Positions 36,535 through 44,170 of a DNA stretch of 64,000 nt are shown here, one piece after another. The stretch is taken from assembly GCA_023400055.1 (NCBI GenBank), contig JAEXFN010000018.1, positions 248,001 to 312,000 of the forward strand, written 5' to 3'. Made by a program: the position numbers and the translations under genes. The stretch's first letter is position 1. Every line of letters begins with the position of its first letter. The stretch comes from Bacillota bacterium. Its GTDB lineage: Bacteria > Bacillota > UBA4882 > UBA8346. Below the pieces are notes generated by a model. The model worked only from the letters and a program-made list of their open reading frames with translations. It was not told the DNA's origin and did no database searches.

Positions 36535-36975
36535 ATGTTTTCCAGCAAGGAACGTCCAACCAGCAGTGGCGCTAGGATCGACACCATTATCGGTAAGGAT
36601 TGCCGCTTCAAAGGCGACCTGGAGACCGCCAACGGTTCGGTGCGGATCGACGGCTATTTCGAGGGCGATCTCCACATCGGGGAAGACCTGATCATCGGGG
36701 AGAACGGCACCATCGTCGGAAACATCGTTGCCAAGAACGTAGTGGTGGCCGGAGAGGTCAAGGGAACCATCGAGGCCCGTGGCAAACTGGAATTGGCCGC
36801 GACCGCCCGGATCATCGGCGATTCCAAGATGGCGGTATTTGTGGTGGCGGACGGCGCTTTCTTCCAGGGTCAGTGCGCTTCGCTCCCGCCGGGCGATCTC
36901 AAGGAACGGGGCCGGGCCTTAAAACCGGACGCCGTGGAGGACGCCATCCCGATCATGAAAGCAAAGCTCCCTTAA
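36535..36975 (+). CDS. Bactofilin
   Basis: Polymer-forming cytoskeletal protein of 146 residues. After a short polar N-terminus (SSKERPTSSGARIDT), the bactofilin beta-helix core runs from about 18 to 105 with the repeating pattern GDLETANGSVRIDGYFEGDL, IIGENGTIVGNIVAKNVVVA and GEVKGTIEARGKLEL, ending in a short polar tail. Bactofilins polymerise without nucleotide and position wall enzymes or spore/flagellar structures. GGGGGGATT precedes the ATG. No adjacent M23 peptidase, which is the common partner. Confidence 0.9.
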   Translation: MFSSKERPTSSGARIDTIIGKDCRFKGDLETANGSVRIDGYFEGDLHIGEDLIIGENGTIVGNIVAKNVVVAGEVKGTIEARGKLELAATARIIGDSKMAVFVVADGAFFQGQCASLPPGDLKERGRALKPDAVEDAIPIMKAKLP

Positions 36976-37327
36976 ACCCCTTCAGTCCGACGTCTTGGGC
37001 GGCCGAGCCGGAGCCGAGCCCAGCCAGGCCGGGGCAGCCGGGAGGGCCTAAGACCGCGTCGTTAGCCATCGCTGCCCGCTTGCCTTTGGACCTCCCCGGC
37101 TCCGGACGGCGGCGGAACTTCTTGCCGCGCCGCGCCGCTATCGGCTATCATTGGAAAGCACGATCGATAGAGCCGGGCCGCTCTGGTCATGAAACGGGGG
37201 CCGTTACGCCCGGACGCATCCGGTCACGCCGTCTCCCGCCCCAAGCGCCGTCGCTCTTCAATCATGCCTTCCAATCATAACCGCATCTTGGCCGCATCGC
37301 CGCCGGGACCCGCTCCCGGTCCGCCGG
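36976..37327. other. 352-bp GC-rich region with no gene
   Basis: Between a rightward and a leftward gene that converge. GC-rich and open in several frames, but with no ribosome site, hairpin with T-run or recognisable motif. Confidence 0.4.
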
Positions 37328-38098
37328 CTATTCCGGAACGACCGCCAGTTGTACGCCGGCCGCCGCCAGGGCTTCCTGCATCGGGCGGGAGACCGGCTGG
37401 TCGGTGACCACCAGATCGATCGCCTCCAGCGCCAGGGAATGAAAGAGGGTGTAGCGTTCGAACTTGGTGTGGTCGGCCAGCAGGATAACCTGCTCCGCCC
37501 GGCGCACCAGTTCCCGCTTGAATTCGATGTCGTCCCCGTCGCCGTAATAGACGCCGGCGCCGTCGAGGCCGGTGGCGCCGAGCATCACCTTGCTGAAACG
37601 GTAGTCGGCCAGTTTTTGCAAGGTCTCGTAGCCGGCCAGGTGGCGCAGTCTGGTGTGGATCTTGCCGCCCAAGAGGTAAGTCTGAATCTCCTCCCGCTCC
37701 ATCAGCAGCCAGGCATTGTCCAGCGAATGGGTCACCACCGTCAGGTCGGCGGCCTTCAGCTCGGCGATGAGGCAGCGCACCGTGGTCGAGACGTCCAGAA
37801 AGAGGCTCTCCCCGTCTTGCACCAGCTGCGCCGCATACTTCCCGATCCGCAGCTTCCCCTGGGGTTCGTCCTGCTGCCGCACGGCATATTCCTGAATCTT
37901 CTGCTCGAACTTTGGCAAAGCAATGCCGCCGTGGGTCCGGATGACCGCGCCCCGCTCGGTCAGTTTGACCACGTCGCGCCGGGCCGTATCGCGCGACACC
38001 CCGAAAATGGCGCAGATCTCGCTGACCGTCATCGCCTGATGGCCCTCCAGATGCTCCAGGATCCGGTACAAACGCTCTTCCTGATAGATCGGACTCAC
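37328..38098 (-). CDS. DeoR-family transcriptional regulator of carbohydrate metabolism
   Basis: Repressor of 256 residues. The N-terminal DeoR helix-turn-helix reads MTVSEICAIFGVSRDTARRD with the following LTERGAVIRTHGG. The C-terminal DeoRC sugar-phosphate sensor has FLDVSTTVRCLIAEL, VTHSLDNAWLL, KVMLGATGLDG and LLADHTKFER. The GTG start at 38098 is supported by GGA and GAAGAG upstream. Its own promoter (TTGAAA, 17 bp, TATAAT at 38139-38111) has a perfect palindrome between the two boxes, so autorepression is likely. Targets are not adjacent genes, unless the divergent noncoding region is one; sugar genes start 1.6 kb away. Confidence 0.9.
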   Translation of the reverse strand: MSPIYQEERLYRILEHLEGHQAMTVSEICAIFGVSRDTARRDVVKLTERGAVIRTHGGIALPKFEQKIQEYAVRQQDEPQGKLRIGKYAAQLVQDGESLFLDVSTTVRCLIAELKAADLTVVTHSLDNAWLLMEREEIQTYLLGGKIHTRLRHLAGYETLQKLADYRFSKVMLGATGLDGAGVYYGDGDDIEFKRELVRRAEQVILLADHTKFERYTLFHSLALEAIDLVVTDQPVSRPMQEALAAAGVQLAVVPE

Positions 38099-38110
38099 CT
38101 CTTCAGTTCC

Positions 38111-38182
38111 ATTATAAGTATTTTACTTATCCATTTCAAGCATTTATAATTATATTTTTGTTAATATAAGTATTTATAAGTA
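38111..38182 (-). promoter_or_regulatory. DeoR promoter with palindromic operator and repeats
   Basis: Minus-strand promoter TTGAAA (38134-38139), 17 bp, TATAAT (38111-38116). Inside it lies ATAAGTA-TTT-TACTTAT (38114-38130). Two further ATAAGTA copies are at 38166 and 38176, in direct orientation 10 bp apart. Confidence 0.65.
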
Positions 38183-38200
38183 ATTGGTTGATACAACGAG

Positions 38201-38600
38201 CACCCGTCTCCAGGGAGGGAGACGGCGCCGCTTCTTTTCAGGAAGAAAAACAGCGGTCGGGGCCGGAAGCCTCCACTTGGTTGCCAGTCAGAAGGCCATG
38301 GATGGCGGCGACACTCTAAAACCCTGGATGAATGAGGAGGTCTAGGAACCTCGGTTCCTAGTCGGGGGATTCCAAAGGGTTTCCGACCAAACCCTTTGGT
38401 CCTGGGTCAGGACATGGAAGTCCAAAAATCGGCTTAGCCAGGACGGCGAAAAAAGCCGATGGTGTGGGGGCAGGAATAGCCCCCATCGACCCTCAGTACG
38501 AATGACACAAGTTAGCTCCGCATAGGAAGCCAGGGCACGAGAATGCAAACTTTGACCGATGACCCCGTGACCGAAAGTCCGTCGGTGATACCGACGGACT
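38201..38600 (+). ncRNA. Array of perfect hairpins, several with GGA loops
   Basis: Noncoding stretch with at least eight stems: CCGTCTCC/GGAGACGG (38204-38225, loop AGGGAG); GCC/GGC around ATGGAT (38295); CTAGGAAC/GTTCCTAG (38342-38361); CCAAAGGGTTT/AAACCCTTTGG (38372-38399); GGAC/GTCC around ATGGAA (38410-38423); ATCGGCT/AGCCGAT (38428-38460) enclosing GCC-AGGAC-GGC; TGGGGGC/GCCCCCA (38465-38485, loop AGGAATA); AGTCCGTCGGT/ACCGACGGACT (38576-38600). ANGGA/GGA in loops is the hallmark of CsrA-binding RNAs. Strand inferred; no promoter proven. Confidence 0.5.
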
Positions 38601-38749
38601 CTCTACTGAAAGACCCTTCCATGCTTCACATTATACCGCCAAAAGCCGGCTCTGAAGTATCGTTTTCGTACCGGAAAAATATCATCCGCCTCAGCCGCCA
38701 TCCTTGGGGCCGTATGTGCAAAGTGAAGGTCCCTATAAAAAGAGCCGAG

Positions 38750-38835
38750 CACGGATTGACGGATTTAAGGATTTCACGGCAAAACCCACTTCCCGGTCTC
38801 CAGGCCGTGGAATCCTTTCATCCGTTAAATCCGTG
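38750..38835. repeat. Long imperfect inverted repeat, about 32-bp arms
   Basis: Left arm 38750-38780 starting CACGGATTGACGG and right arm 38804-38835 ending CCGTTAAATCCGTG pair with a few mismatches around a 23-bp loop. It adjoins the 21-bp iteron array. Confidence 0.7.
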
Positions 38836-38845
38836 ATCAAGTCTT

Positions 38846-39148
38846 TGGGGATAAGTGATCGGGTTGAGACGTTCAATGAGCTTGTTTTGTTAATGAAAGA
38901 ACTCTTTTTGTGAATAAATAAGCTCATTCAGTCGCTCAACGAGCTCATTTTGTGGATAAGTAAGCTCATTTTGTTAATAAAAGAGTTCTTTTTGTGAATA
39001 AATGAGCTCTTTCAGTCGTTCAACAAGCTCATTTTGTGGATAAGTGAGCTCTTTTTGTGAATAAAAGAGATCTTTTTGTGAATAAGTGATCTATTCCTGT
39101 GGATAAACGGTTTCGTTGAACATAGTAAATGATTTTGATTGTGGATAA
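38846..39148 (-). repeat. 21-bp iteron array with DnaA-box-like 9-mers
   Basis: Fifteen contiguous 21-bp units at 38846 + 21n. On the minus strand four carry TTATCCACA (unit starts 38951, 39035, 39098, 39140) and four carry TTATTCACA (38909, 38993, 39056, 39077), all in the same orientation. The others are diverged (TTATTAACA, or the type beginning AGTCGTTCAA on plus). Most units share GAGCTC or a close variant. Order suggests an 84-bp super-repeat. No spacers of unique sequence, no dnaA or rep gene adjacent. Confidence 0.85.
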
Positions 39149-39150
39149 GT

Positions 39151-39607
39151 CAGAGAAGTGAAGCTAACATCGTGAAAAGTTGGGGAGTAAAACTCTTTAT
39201 TGCTTTGGCTTCGCTATTGCGAAGTCGGCTTTCGATCCAGCGGATGCCCAATCCCGATCCGCTGATCGATCGGCAACTCCTTCCGCCAGCCGTTCCGGAA
39301 CCGTCGGCCCGAAATCCGGTTGTCCGGCGCGGGAATCCGCCACCGCCTTGCGGGATGGCGGTTCTTCCGGGAGAGTTCCGGTTCGTTCCGGTGGTTTTCC
39401 GGGCCTTCCCCGCCGATTTCCGGTTCTTCCGGCGGCAAGGAGATCACTCGCCCCCTTGCTTTGCGGCTATGTCCATCCATGGACGCCGCAAGTTTAAGCC
39501 TTCCTGGCCCTGACTTCCCTCCCTTTGCGGCTTTTGGGAAAGAGAGGGAAGGAAAGCCGGTTCAAGGAAGCGTTAAAACCGCTCCCGTAAGCAGCGGGGC
39601 ATTGTGA
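39151..39607. other. 457-bp GC-rich TTCCGG region, no gene
   Basis: Dense in TTCCGG/CCGGAA strings and open in several frames without a ribosome site. Shares the string TCCGGTTCTTCCGGCGG with the region at 53.22 kb. Confidence 0.4.
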
Positions 39608-39646
39608 TTGCCCTCTCTTTCCGAAAAAACAGCAAAGAGAGGGCAA
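39608..39646 (-). terminator. Terminator of the sugar isomerase gene
   Basis: Thirteen-bp stem TTGCCCTCTCTTT/AAAGAGAGGGCAA, 20 bp past the stop codon of the leftward gene. The T-run sits inside the loop. Confidence 0.6.
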
Positions 39647-39666
39647 GGGAGAGTCTTCCGGCGGCC

Positions 39667-40656
39667 TCATTTCTTGATGGCGTCGTCAAAAGCCACCGTG
39701 GACGGGCTGAAATCGATCTTGCGCACGAAGGCCAGGGATTCGGCGGCGCCGAACTCCCGTTCCATGCCGCTGTCCTCCCATTCGATGGAAAGCGGCCCGC
39801 TGTAGCGGATGGCGTTCAGTTCGCGGATGATCGCCTCGAAATCCACGTCGCCGTGGCCGATGGAGCGGAAATTCCAGCCGCGCCGGGTGTCGCCGAAGGT
39901 GATGTGGGAGCCGAGGATCCCGGCCCGGCCGTCGAGGGTGACCGCGCCGTCCTTCATATGGACGTGGTAGATCCGCTCGGCGAAGTCCCGGACGAATAAG
40001 TGCGGCGTCACTCCTTGCCACAGCAGGTGGCTCGGGTCGAAATTGAATCCGAAGGCCGGCCGGTAGTCGAACGCCTTCAGCAACCGCTCGGCGGTGTAAA
40101 AGTCGAAGGCGATCTCGGTCGGATGGACCTCCAGGGCGAACTTGACGCCGTTCTTATCGAATTCGTCGAGGATCGGGCTCCACAGCCGGACCACCTCTTG
40201 GAAGCCCTCCTCCACCATTTCCTCGCTGGTCTGGGGGAAGGAATACCAGAACTTCCAGATCGGCGAGCCGGTGAAGCCGGTCACCACATAGCAGCCCAGG
40301 TTCTTGGCGGCCTTGGCGGCGTACTTCATCTCCTGAATCGCCCATTCCCGGATCTTGGCGGGATTACCCTTGCAATGGGCCGGCGCGAAGTTATCGAGCC
40401 GCGAGTCATAGAGATCGGCCACGCACTGGCCGGCCAGATGCGCCCCCAGCGCCCAGCATTTCAGGTTGTACTTGGCCAGGATCCGTTGGCGGTCGGCCAC
40501 ATAAGCGGGGTCTTCCGCCGCCCGCTTCAGATCCATATGATCGCCCCAGCAGGCGATCTCCAGGCCGTCGAAGCCCATGGCGCTCGCTTTGCGACAGAGC
40601 TCCTCGAAGGGCAGATCCGCCCATTGTGCCGTAAAAAGGGTTACCGGTCGAGCCAT
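39667..40656 (-). CDS. Sugar phosphate isomerase/epimerase (AP endonuclease-2 TIM barrel)
   Basis: TIM-barrel protein of 329 residues in the xylose-isomerase-like superfamily. Metal-site patterns are visible: GFDGLEIACWGDH, ALGAHLAGQC, FALEVHPTEIAFD, GFNFDPSHLLWQG, YHVHMKDGAV, GHGDVDF and SIEWEDSGM; these supply the Glu, Asp and His ligands expected for a divalent metal. The ATG at 40656 has AAAGGAGG nine bases upstream. It is followed by a terminator and preceded by an oxidoreductase gene 48 bp away in the same direction. The pair is typical of inositol or rare-sugar catabolism; substrate not assignable. Confidence 0.85.
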   Translation of the reverse strand: MARPVTLFTAQWADLPFEELCRKASAMGFDGLEIACWGDHMDLKRAAEDPAYVADRQRILAKYNLKCWALGAHLAGQCVADLYDSRLDNFAPAHCKGNPAKIREWAIQEMKYAAKAAKNLGCYVVTGFTGSPIWKFWYSFPQTSEEMVEEGFQEVVRLWSPILDEFDKNGVKFALEVHPTEIAFDFYTAERLLKAFDYRPAFGFNFDPSHLLWQGVTPHLFVRDFAERIYHVHMKDGAVTLDGRAGILGSHITFGDTRRGWNFRSIGHGDVDFEAIIRELNAIRYSGPLSIEWEDSGMEREFGAAESLAFVRKIDFSPSTVAFDDAIKK

Positions 40657-40704
40657 CTTCAACTTCCTCCTTTGACTATCGTGCGCTTGCGGCGCTCGGC
40701 TGAG

Positions 40705-41880
40705 CTAATCCAGCCGGACCCAGACAGCGCCTTGCTGGCTGCTTTCGACGCAGCGGTTGATGAATTTCACCCCGGCGATCCCCGCCTCCACCGTCGGGAA
40801 ATCGAGGTCCGCCTCGCTCAGGGTCGCGCCGGCCTTCTGCTTGGCCAGGGCGTTGCCGAAAGCGGCGTAAATATTGGCAAAAGCCTCATAGTAGCCTTCG
40901 GGATGGCCGGCCGGAATCCGCCCCAGCCGGGCCGCCTCGGGATACAGGTAGCCGCCGCCCCGCGCCAGGATCTGCACCGGCTGGCCCAGGCGGGCCACCT
41001 TTAGGAAATTGGGGTTCTCCTGCTCCCATTCGAGGGAACCTTCGGAGCCGAAGACCCGGACCTTCAGGCCGTTGTCGTGGCCGACAGCCACTTGCGAGCT
41101 CCAGTAGATGCCGCTGGCGCCGTTGGTGTAACGGACCAGCACTTCACTGTTGTCATCCAGCACCCGCTCCGCCACGAAGGTTTGCAGGTTGGCGCAGAGC
41201 GACTGAATGCGCAGGCCGGTGATATAGGAGACGGTGTGCTCGACGTGGCTGCCGATGTCGCCGGTGCAGTTGGAGACGCCGGTGTATTGGGGATCGGTGC
41301 GCCAGGCGGCCTGTTTGTTCGTGCCGCGCTCGGCCGGAGTGGCCAGCCAGTCCTGGGGATACTCGGCCATCACCACCCGGATGGTGCCCAGATCGCCGCG
41401 CCGGATCATCTCCCGGGCCTGCTTGACCAGGGGATACCCCGAATAGGTGTAGGTCACGCCGAACAGCAGGCCCCGCTCCCGGGCCAACTGCCCCAGTTCC
41501 TCGGCCTCGGCCACCGTGAAGGTCAGCGGCTTGTCGCAGACCACGTGGATCCCCCGGCTCAAGAAAGCCTTGGCCGCGCTATAGTGCGCATAGTTGGGCG
41601 TCACGATCACCGCGAAATCGATCGGGTCTTCCCGGGCCGCCTCCCGTTCCGCCATCTCATCAAAGCTCCGGTAAAGCCGCCCGGAATCGAGCCCCAGCCC
41701 CTTCCCGGTAGCCAAGGTATTCTCGAAATTCTGCGAGAAACAACCCGCCACCAGTGTAGCCGTGCCATCGAAAGCGATGGCCTTGCGGTGCACGTCCCCG
41801 ATGAACGAGCCGGCGCCGCCGCCCACCATTCCGTAACGCAAGGCCGCGCCGCCGGAACGGCTTTCCTTTCCTTCGATCAC
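40705..41880 (-). CDS. Gfo/Idh/MocA-family oxidoreductase
   Basis: NAD(P)-dependent oxidoreductase of about 391 residues. The N-terminal Rossmann motif is GMVGGGAGSFIGDVHRKA; the conserved active-site lysine lies in HVVCDKPLTFT; the C-terminal half carries the substrate-site pattern SNCTGDIGSHVEHTVSYITG with His in the family position. The GTG at 41880 has GGAGAGG eight bases upstream; a GTG at 41889 overlaps that site and is less likely. Probably co-transcribed with the downstream sugar isomerase and under the ROK regulator just upstream. Confidence 0.87.
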   Translation of the reverse strand: MIEGKESRSGGAALRYGMVGGGAGSFIGDVHRKAIAFDGTATLVAGCFSQNFENTLATGKGLGLDSGRLYRSFDEMAEREAAREDPIDFAVIVTPNYAHYSAAKAFLSRGIHVVCDKPLTFTVAEAEELGQLARERGLLFGVTYTYSGYPLVKQAREMIRRGDLGTIRVVMAEYPQDWLATPAERGTNKQAAWRTDPQYTGVSNCTGDIGSHVEHTVSYITGLRIQSLCANLQTFVAERVLDDNSEVLVRYTNGASGIYWSSQVAVGHDNGLKVRVFGSEGSLEWEQENPNFLKVARLGQPVQILARGGGYLYPEAARLGRIPAGHPEGYYEAFANIYAAFGNALAKQKAGATLSEADLDFPTVEAGIAGVKFINRCVESSQQGAVWVRLD

Positions 41881-41974
41881 GCTGATCACCTCTCCGTTTT
41901 TTTATGATTGCAAAGCTGTCCCGATCCTGAACTTAGGACTCGGGCCGCCCGTTGCGGTACGGCGGAAGAACGCT

Positions 41975-43246
41975 TCATTCCTGGGCCGATCGTTTCCTGG
42001 TCTCCTGGTAAACCATTTCCGTGACATTGCCGTGGGAGAAGATCTCCTCCAGGGCCATGGCCGCCGCGCCGATCATGCCGGCCCGCTCGCGCAGCAGCGA
42101 ACGCTTGATCTCCAGGTCGCGGGTAGCCAGCGGCAGCGAGCGCTGGTAAATCTTTTCCTGGATCGCCGCCAGGAAACGGCCGCCCAGATTGGCGACGTTG
42201 CCGCCGATGATGATCAGGGCCGGATTGAAGAAATTGACCAGCTTGGCCAGGACCTGGCCGATGGTTTTACCGCTGCGCTGAATGATCGCCATGCAAACCA
42301 GATCGCCGCGGCTCGCCAGATCCCCCACATCCGCGGCGGTCAGGCCGCCCTTCTCCCGGAGCCTGGCGGCGAGCAGCTCGCTTTGGCCATTTTCAGCCGC
42401 TTCCCTGGCCATCCTGGCGATGGCCGGGCCGGCCGCGACGCTCTCCAGGCAGCCCCGGTTGCCGCAGGGACAGGGCGTAGCGACGGCATCGACCCCGACG
42501 TGCCCGATATCGCCGGCGCAGCCCTGCGTCCCGCGATGCAGCCGGCCATTGCAGAAGATCCCGGCGCCGATACCGGTGCCGATCTTGACGAAGATGAAGT
42601 TGTCAACCGCCTTGCCCAGGCCGCTGTGCTTTTCGCCGAGCGCCATCACGTTGACGTCGTTGTCGATGTACGCCGGGCAATGATAACGGGCCTCCAGCAC
42701 GGCGCGCACCGGGTAACGGTGCCAGCCCGGCATGATCGGCGGCGAGACCGGCATGCCGGTGTCGAATTCGACCGGTCCGGGAACCCCCATGCCGATGCCG
42801 AAGAGCTTGGCCGGATCCCGCGGCGCCGCCGCCAACAGCTGGTCGATCAATTGGCAGACGCGCTCCATCACGGATTCCGGTCCGCTCAAAACCGATAGCT
42901 CCGCGGAACGGCTCGCGATCACCTGCGCCTCCAGGTTGCACAGCCCCACGTCGATGCCGGTGGCGCCCAGGTCGACCCCGATAATCATCCCGGCGTCGGC
43001 CGCGAACTTCAGCTCCAGGCCCTTCCGACCCAAGCCGCTCCGTTGGCTTTGCTCCTCCGCCACCAGGCCCATTTTGAGCAATTTCTCCACGTGCATGGAA
43101 ACCGTCGACTTCGACAAGCCGGTCTGGCGGACGATCTCGGCCCGGGAAAACGGGCCGCCATCCTTGATGATCTGGAAAATGGCGGCTCCCGCCGCCGGCC
43201 CGAACCAGCCGAAGACCGGATTCTTTTCAACGCCCCGTTGGAACAT
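41975..43246 (-). CDS. ROK-family transcriptional regulator (NagC/XylR type)
   Basis: Regulator of 423 residues. The N-terminal winged helix-turn-helix reads PFSRAEIVRQTGLSKSTVSM; the ROK domain follows with IIGVDLGATGIDVGLCNLEA, GVPGPVEFDTG, the phosphate/ATP loop IGTGIGAGIFCNGRL and the zinc-site signature GHVGVDAVATPCPCGNRGCL. Family members are sugar-responsive repressors or activators. AAAGGA lies nine bases before the ATG at 43246. The oxidoreductase and isomerase genes downstream on the same strand are its likely targets. Confidence 0.9.
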   Translation of the reverse strand: MFQRGVEKNPVFGWFGPAAGAAIFQIIKDGGPFSRAEIVRQTGLSKSTVSMHVEKLLKMGLVAEEQSQRSGLGRKGLELKFAADAGMIIGVDLGATGIDVGLCNLEAQVIASRSAELSVLSGPESVMERVCQLIDQLLAAAPRDPAKLFGIGMGVPGPVEFDTGMPVSPPIMPGWHRYPVRAVLEARYHCPAYIDNDVNVMALGEKHSGLGKAVDNFIFVKIGTGIGAGIFCNGRLHRGTQGCAGDIGHVGVDAVATPCPCGNRGCLESVAAGPAIARMAREAAENGQSELLAARLREKGGLTAADVGDLASRGDLVCMAIIQRSGKTIGQVLAKLVNFFNPALIIIGGNVANLGGRFLAAIQEKIYQRSLPLATRDLEIKRSLLRERAGMIGAAAMALEEIFSHGNVTEMVYQETRKRSAQE

Positions 43247-43563
43247 GCCTTCCAATCCTTTACCCTAAATTGACGGAATCCATTTCCGCCGGTCCGAGCT
43301 CCCTATCGTAATTTTCAAGGTTCCAGGCAAGCCTCGTCTTATCTTATTAAGGATAGCTTCGCATTCATTCTATCAAATAACAAACACAATCGTCCAATTA
43401 TCGAACAATATAGGGATCGTTTTCGGCCTTTCTATGGCAATTCCTGCTTAGCATTTGAAATTTTTAGCAATTTTATAACATGGGCCGGGAAAACCGGCAT
43501 TAACAGCTCTTTTCATTCATCCATCTTGGATGGGGTCCGGGTGGCGCGGCCGCAATTGGGCAG
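43247..43563. other. Upstream region of the ROK gene
   Basis: AT-rich (43340-43480) with no gene. Contains CAATTATCGAACAATA near 43395 as a possible operator; no firm promoter. Confidence 0.35.
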
Positions 43564-43595
43564 CAAAAAAGGATGCCCGCTCGCAACGGGCATCC
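43564..43595 (-). terminator. Intrinsic terminator of YjcZ-like microprotein gene
   Basis: Stem GGATGCCCG/CGGGCATCC with TTTTTT on the minus strand, 23 bp past the microprotein stop codon. Confidence 0.88.
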
Positions 43596-43618
43596 TTGAT
43601 AACGATGTTCATGCTGGT

Positions 43619-43708
43619 TTACCAGCAAAAACAGGCAATAATGATAATGAAGACGAAAATCCAAATCCACCATCCGCCAAAGCCGCAACCACCACCGAAA
43701 AAGCCCAT
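43619..43708 (-). CDS. YjcZ-like glycine/tryptophan-rich microprotein, 29 aa
   Basis: Twenty-nine residues: glycine-rich start MGFFGGGCGFGG, then the hydrophobic core WWIWIFVFIIII and the end ACFCW. AAGGGGGTG at good spacing and a perfect terminator make it a complete gene. It shares the GGWWIWIF core with the 37-aa protein at 2468-2581, 41 kb away, but has a different C-terminus with cysteines on both sides of the helix. Probably a sporulation-stage membrane microprotein. Confidence 0.75.
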   Translation of the reverse strand: MGFFGGGCGFGGWWIWIFVFIIIIACFCW

Positions 43709-44118
43709 CACGACACCCCCTTTTCCCAACATATGAGGCCGTGCGTTGTCAAAATACCCTGTGGCCGTGATCAGATGCAGCATTCCGGCGCATTACACTC
43801 CCGGCACAACCTAAGAATGGGAAGATTATCATAACCGGTTTGATCTTACTCTGATACAATATATGTTGCAAAATTGATTCTGGAAATATGGCAAAAGTAT
43901 TTTTTAGCGTGTCGAAAGAATAATCGGCTATCGGAACGCTCCGGCGCCTTTGGGAAATCTCCGGTCCCAAAAGGTCCCGCTATAAAAGCCCGTCCCGCTT
44001 TGGTCGGTTTGATTTCCTCTTGGACAGGCGGCGCGAAAATTGAAAGTTGGCGGCTTGGAGTGCAACACCCGCCAAAAATGCTCTTCAGAATGTTATGGGG
44101 AGTTAAATTGATAATCGG
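43709..44118. other. 410-bp intergenic region
   Basis: Upstream region of the leftward microprotein. AT-rich near 43840-43920; no gene or clear promoter seen. Confidence 0.35.
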
Positions 44119-44120
44119 TA

Positions 44121-44157
44121 TTAAAAAACCCGGGAGCTTACGCCCCCGGGTAGTGGT
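44121..44157 (-). terminator. Terminator of the EamA exporter gene
   Basis: Stem ACCCGGG/CCCGGGT followed on the minus strand by six T, directly after the exporter stop codon. Confidence 0.88.
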
Positions 44158-44170
44158 TTTACCTATCTGT

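Noticed and set aside
38330..38560. Group II intron or RNase P RNA
   Set aside because: No domain V-like hairpin with the expected bulge and GNRA loop, no reverse transcriptase, and none of the universal RNase P core strings.
38846..39148. CRISPR array
   Set aside because: The units are contiguous 21-mers with no unique spacers and no cas genes are nearby.
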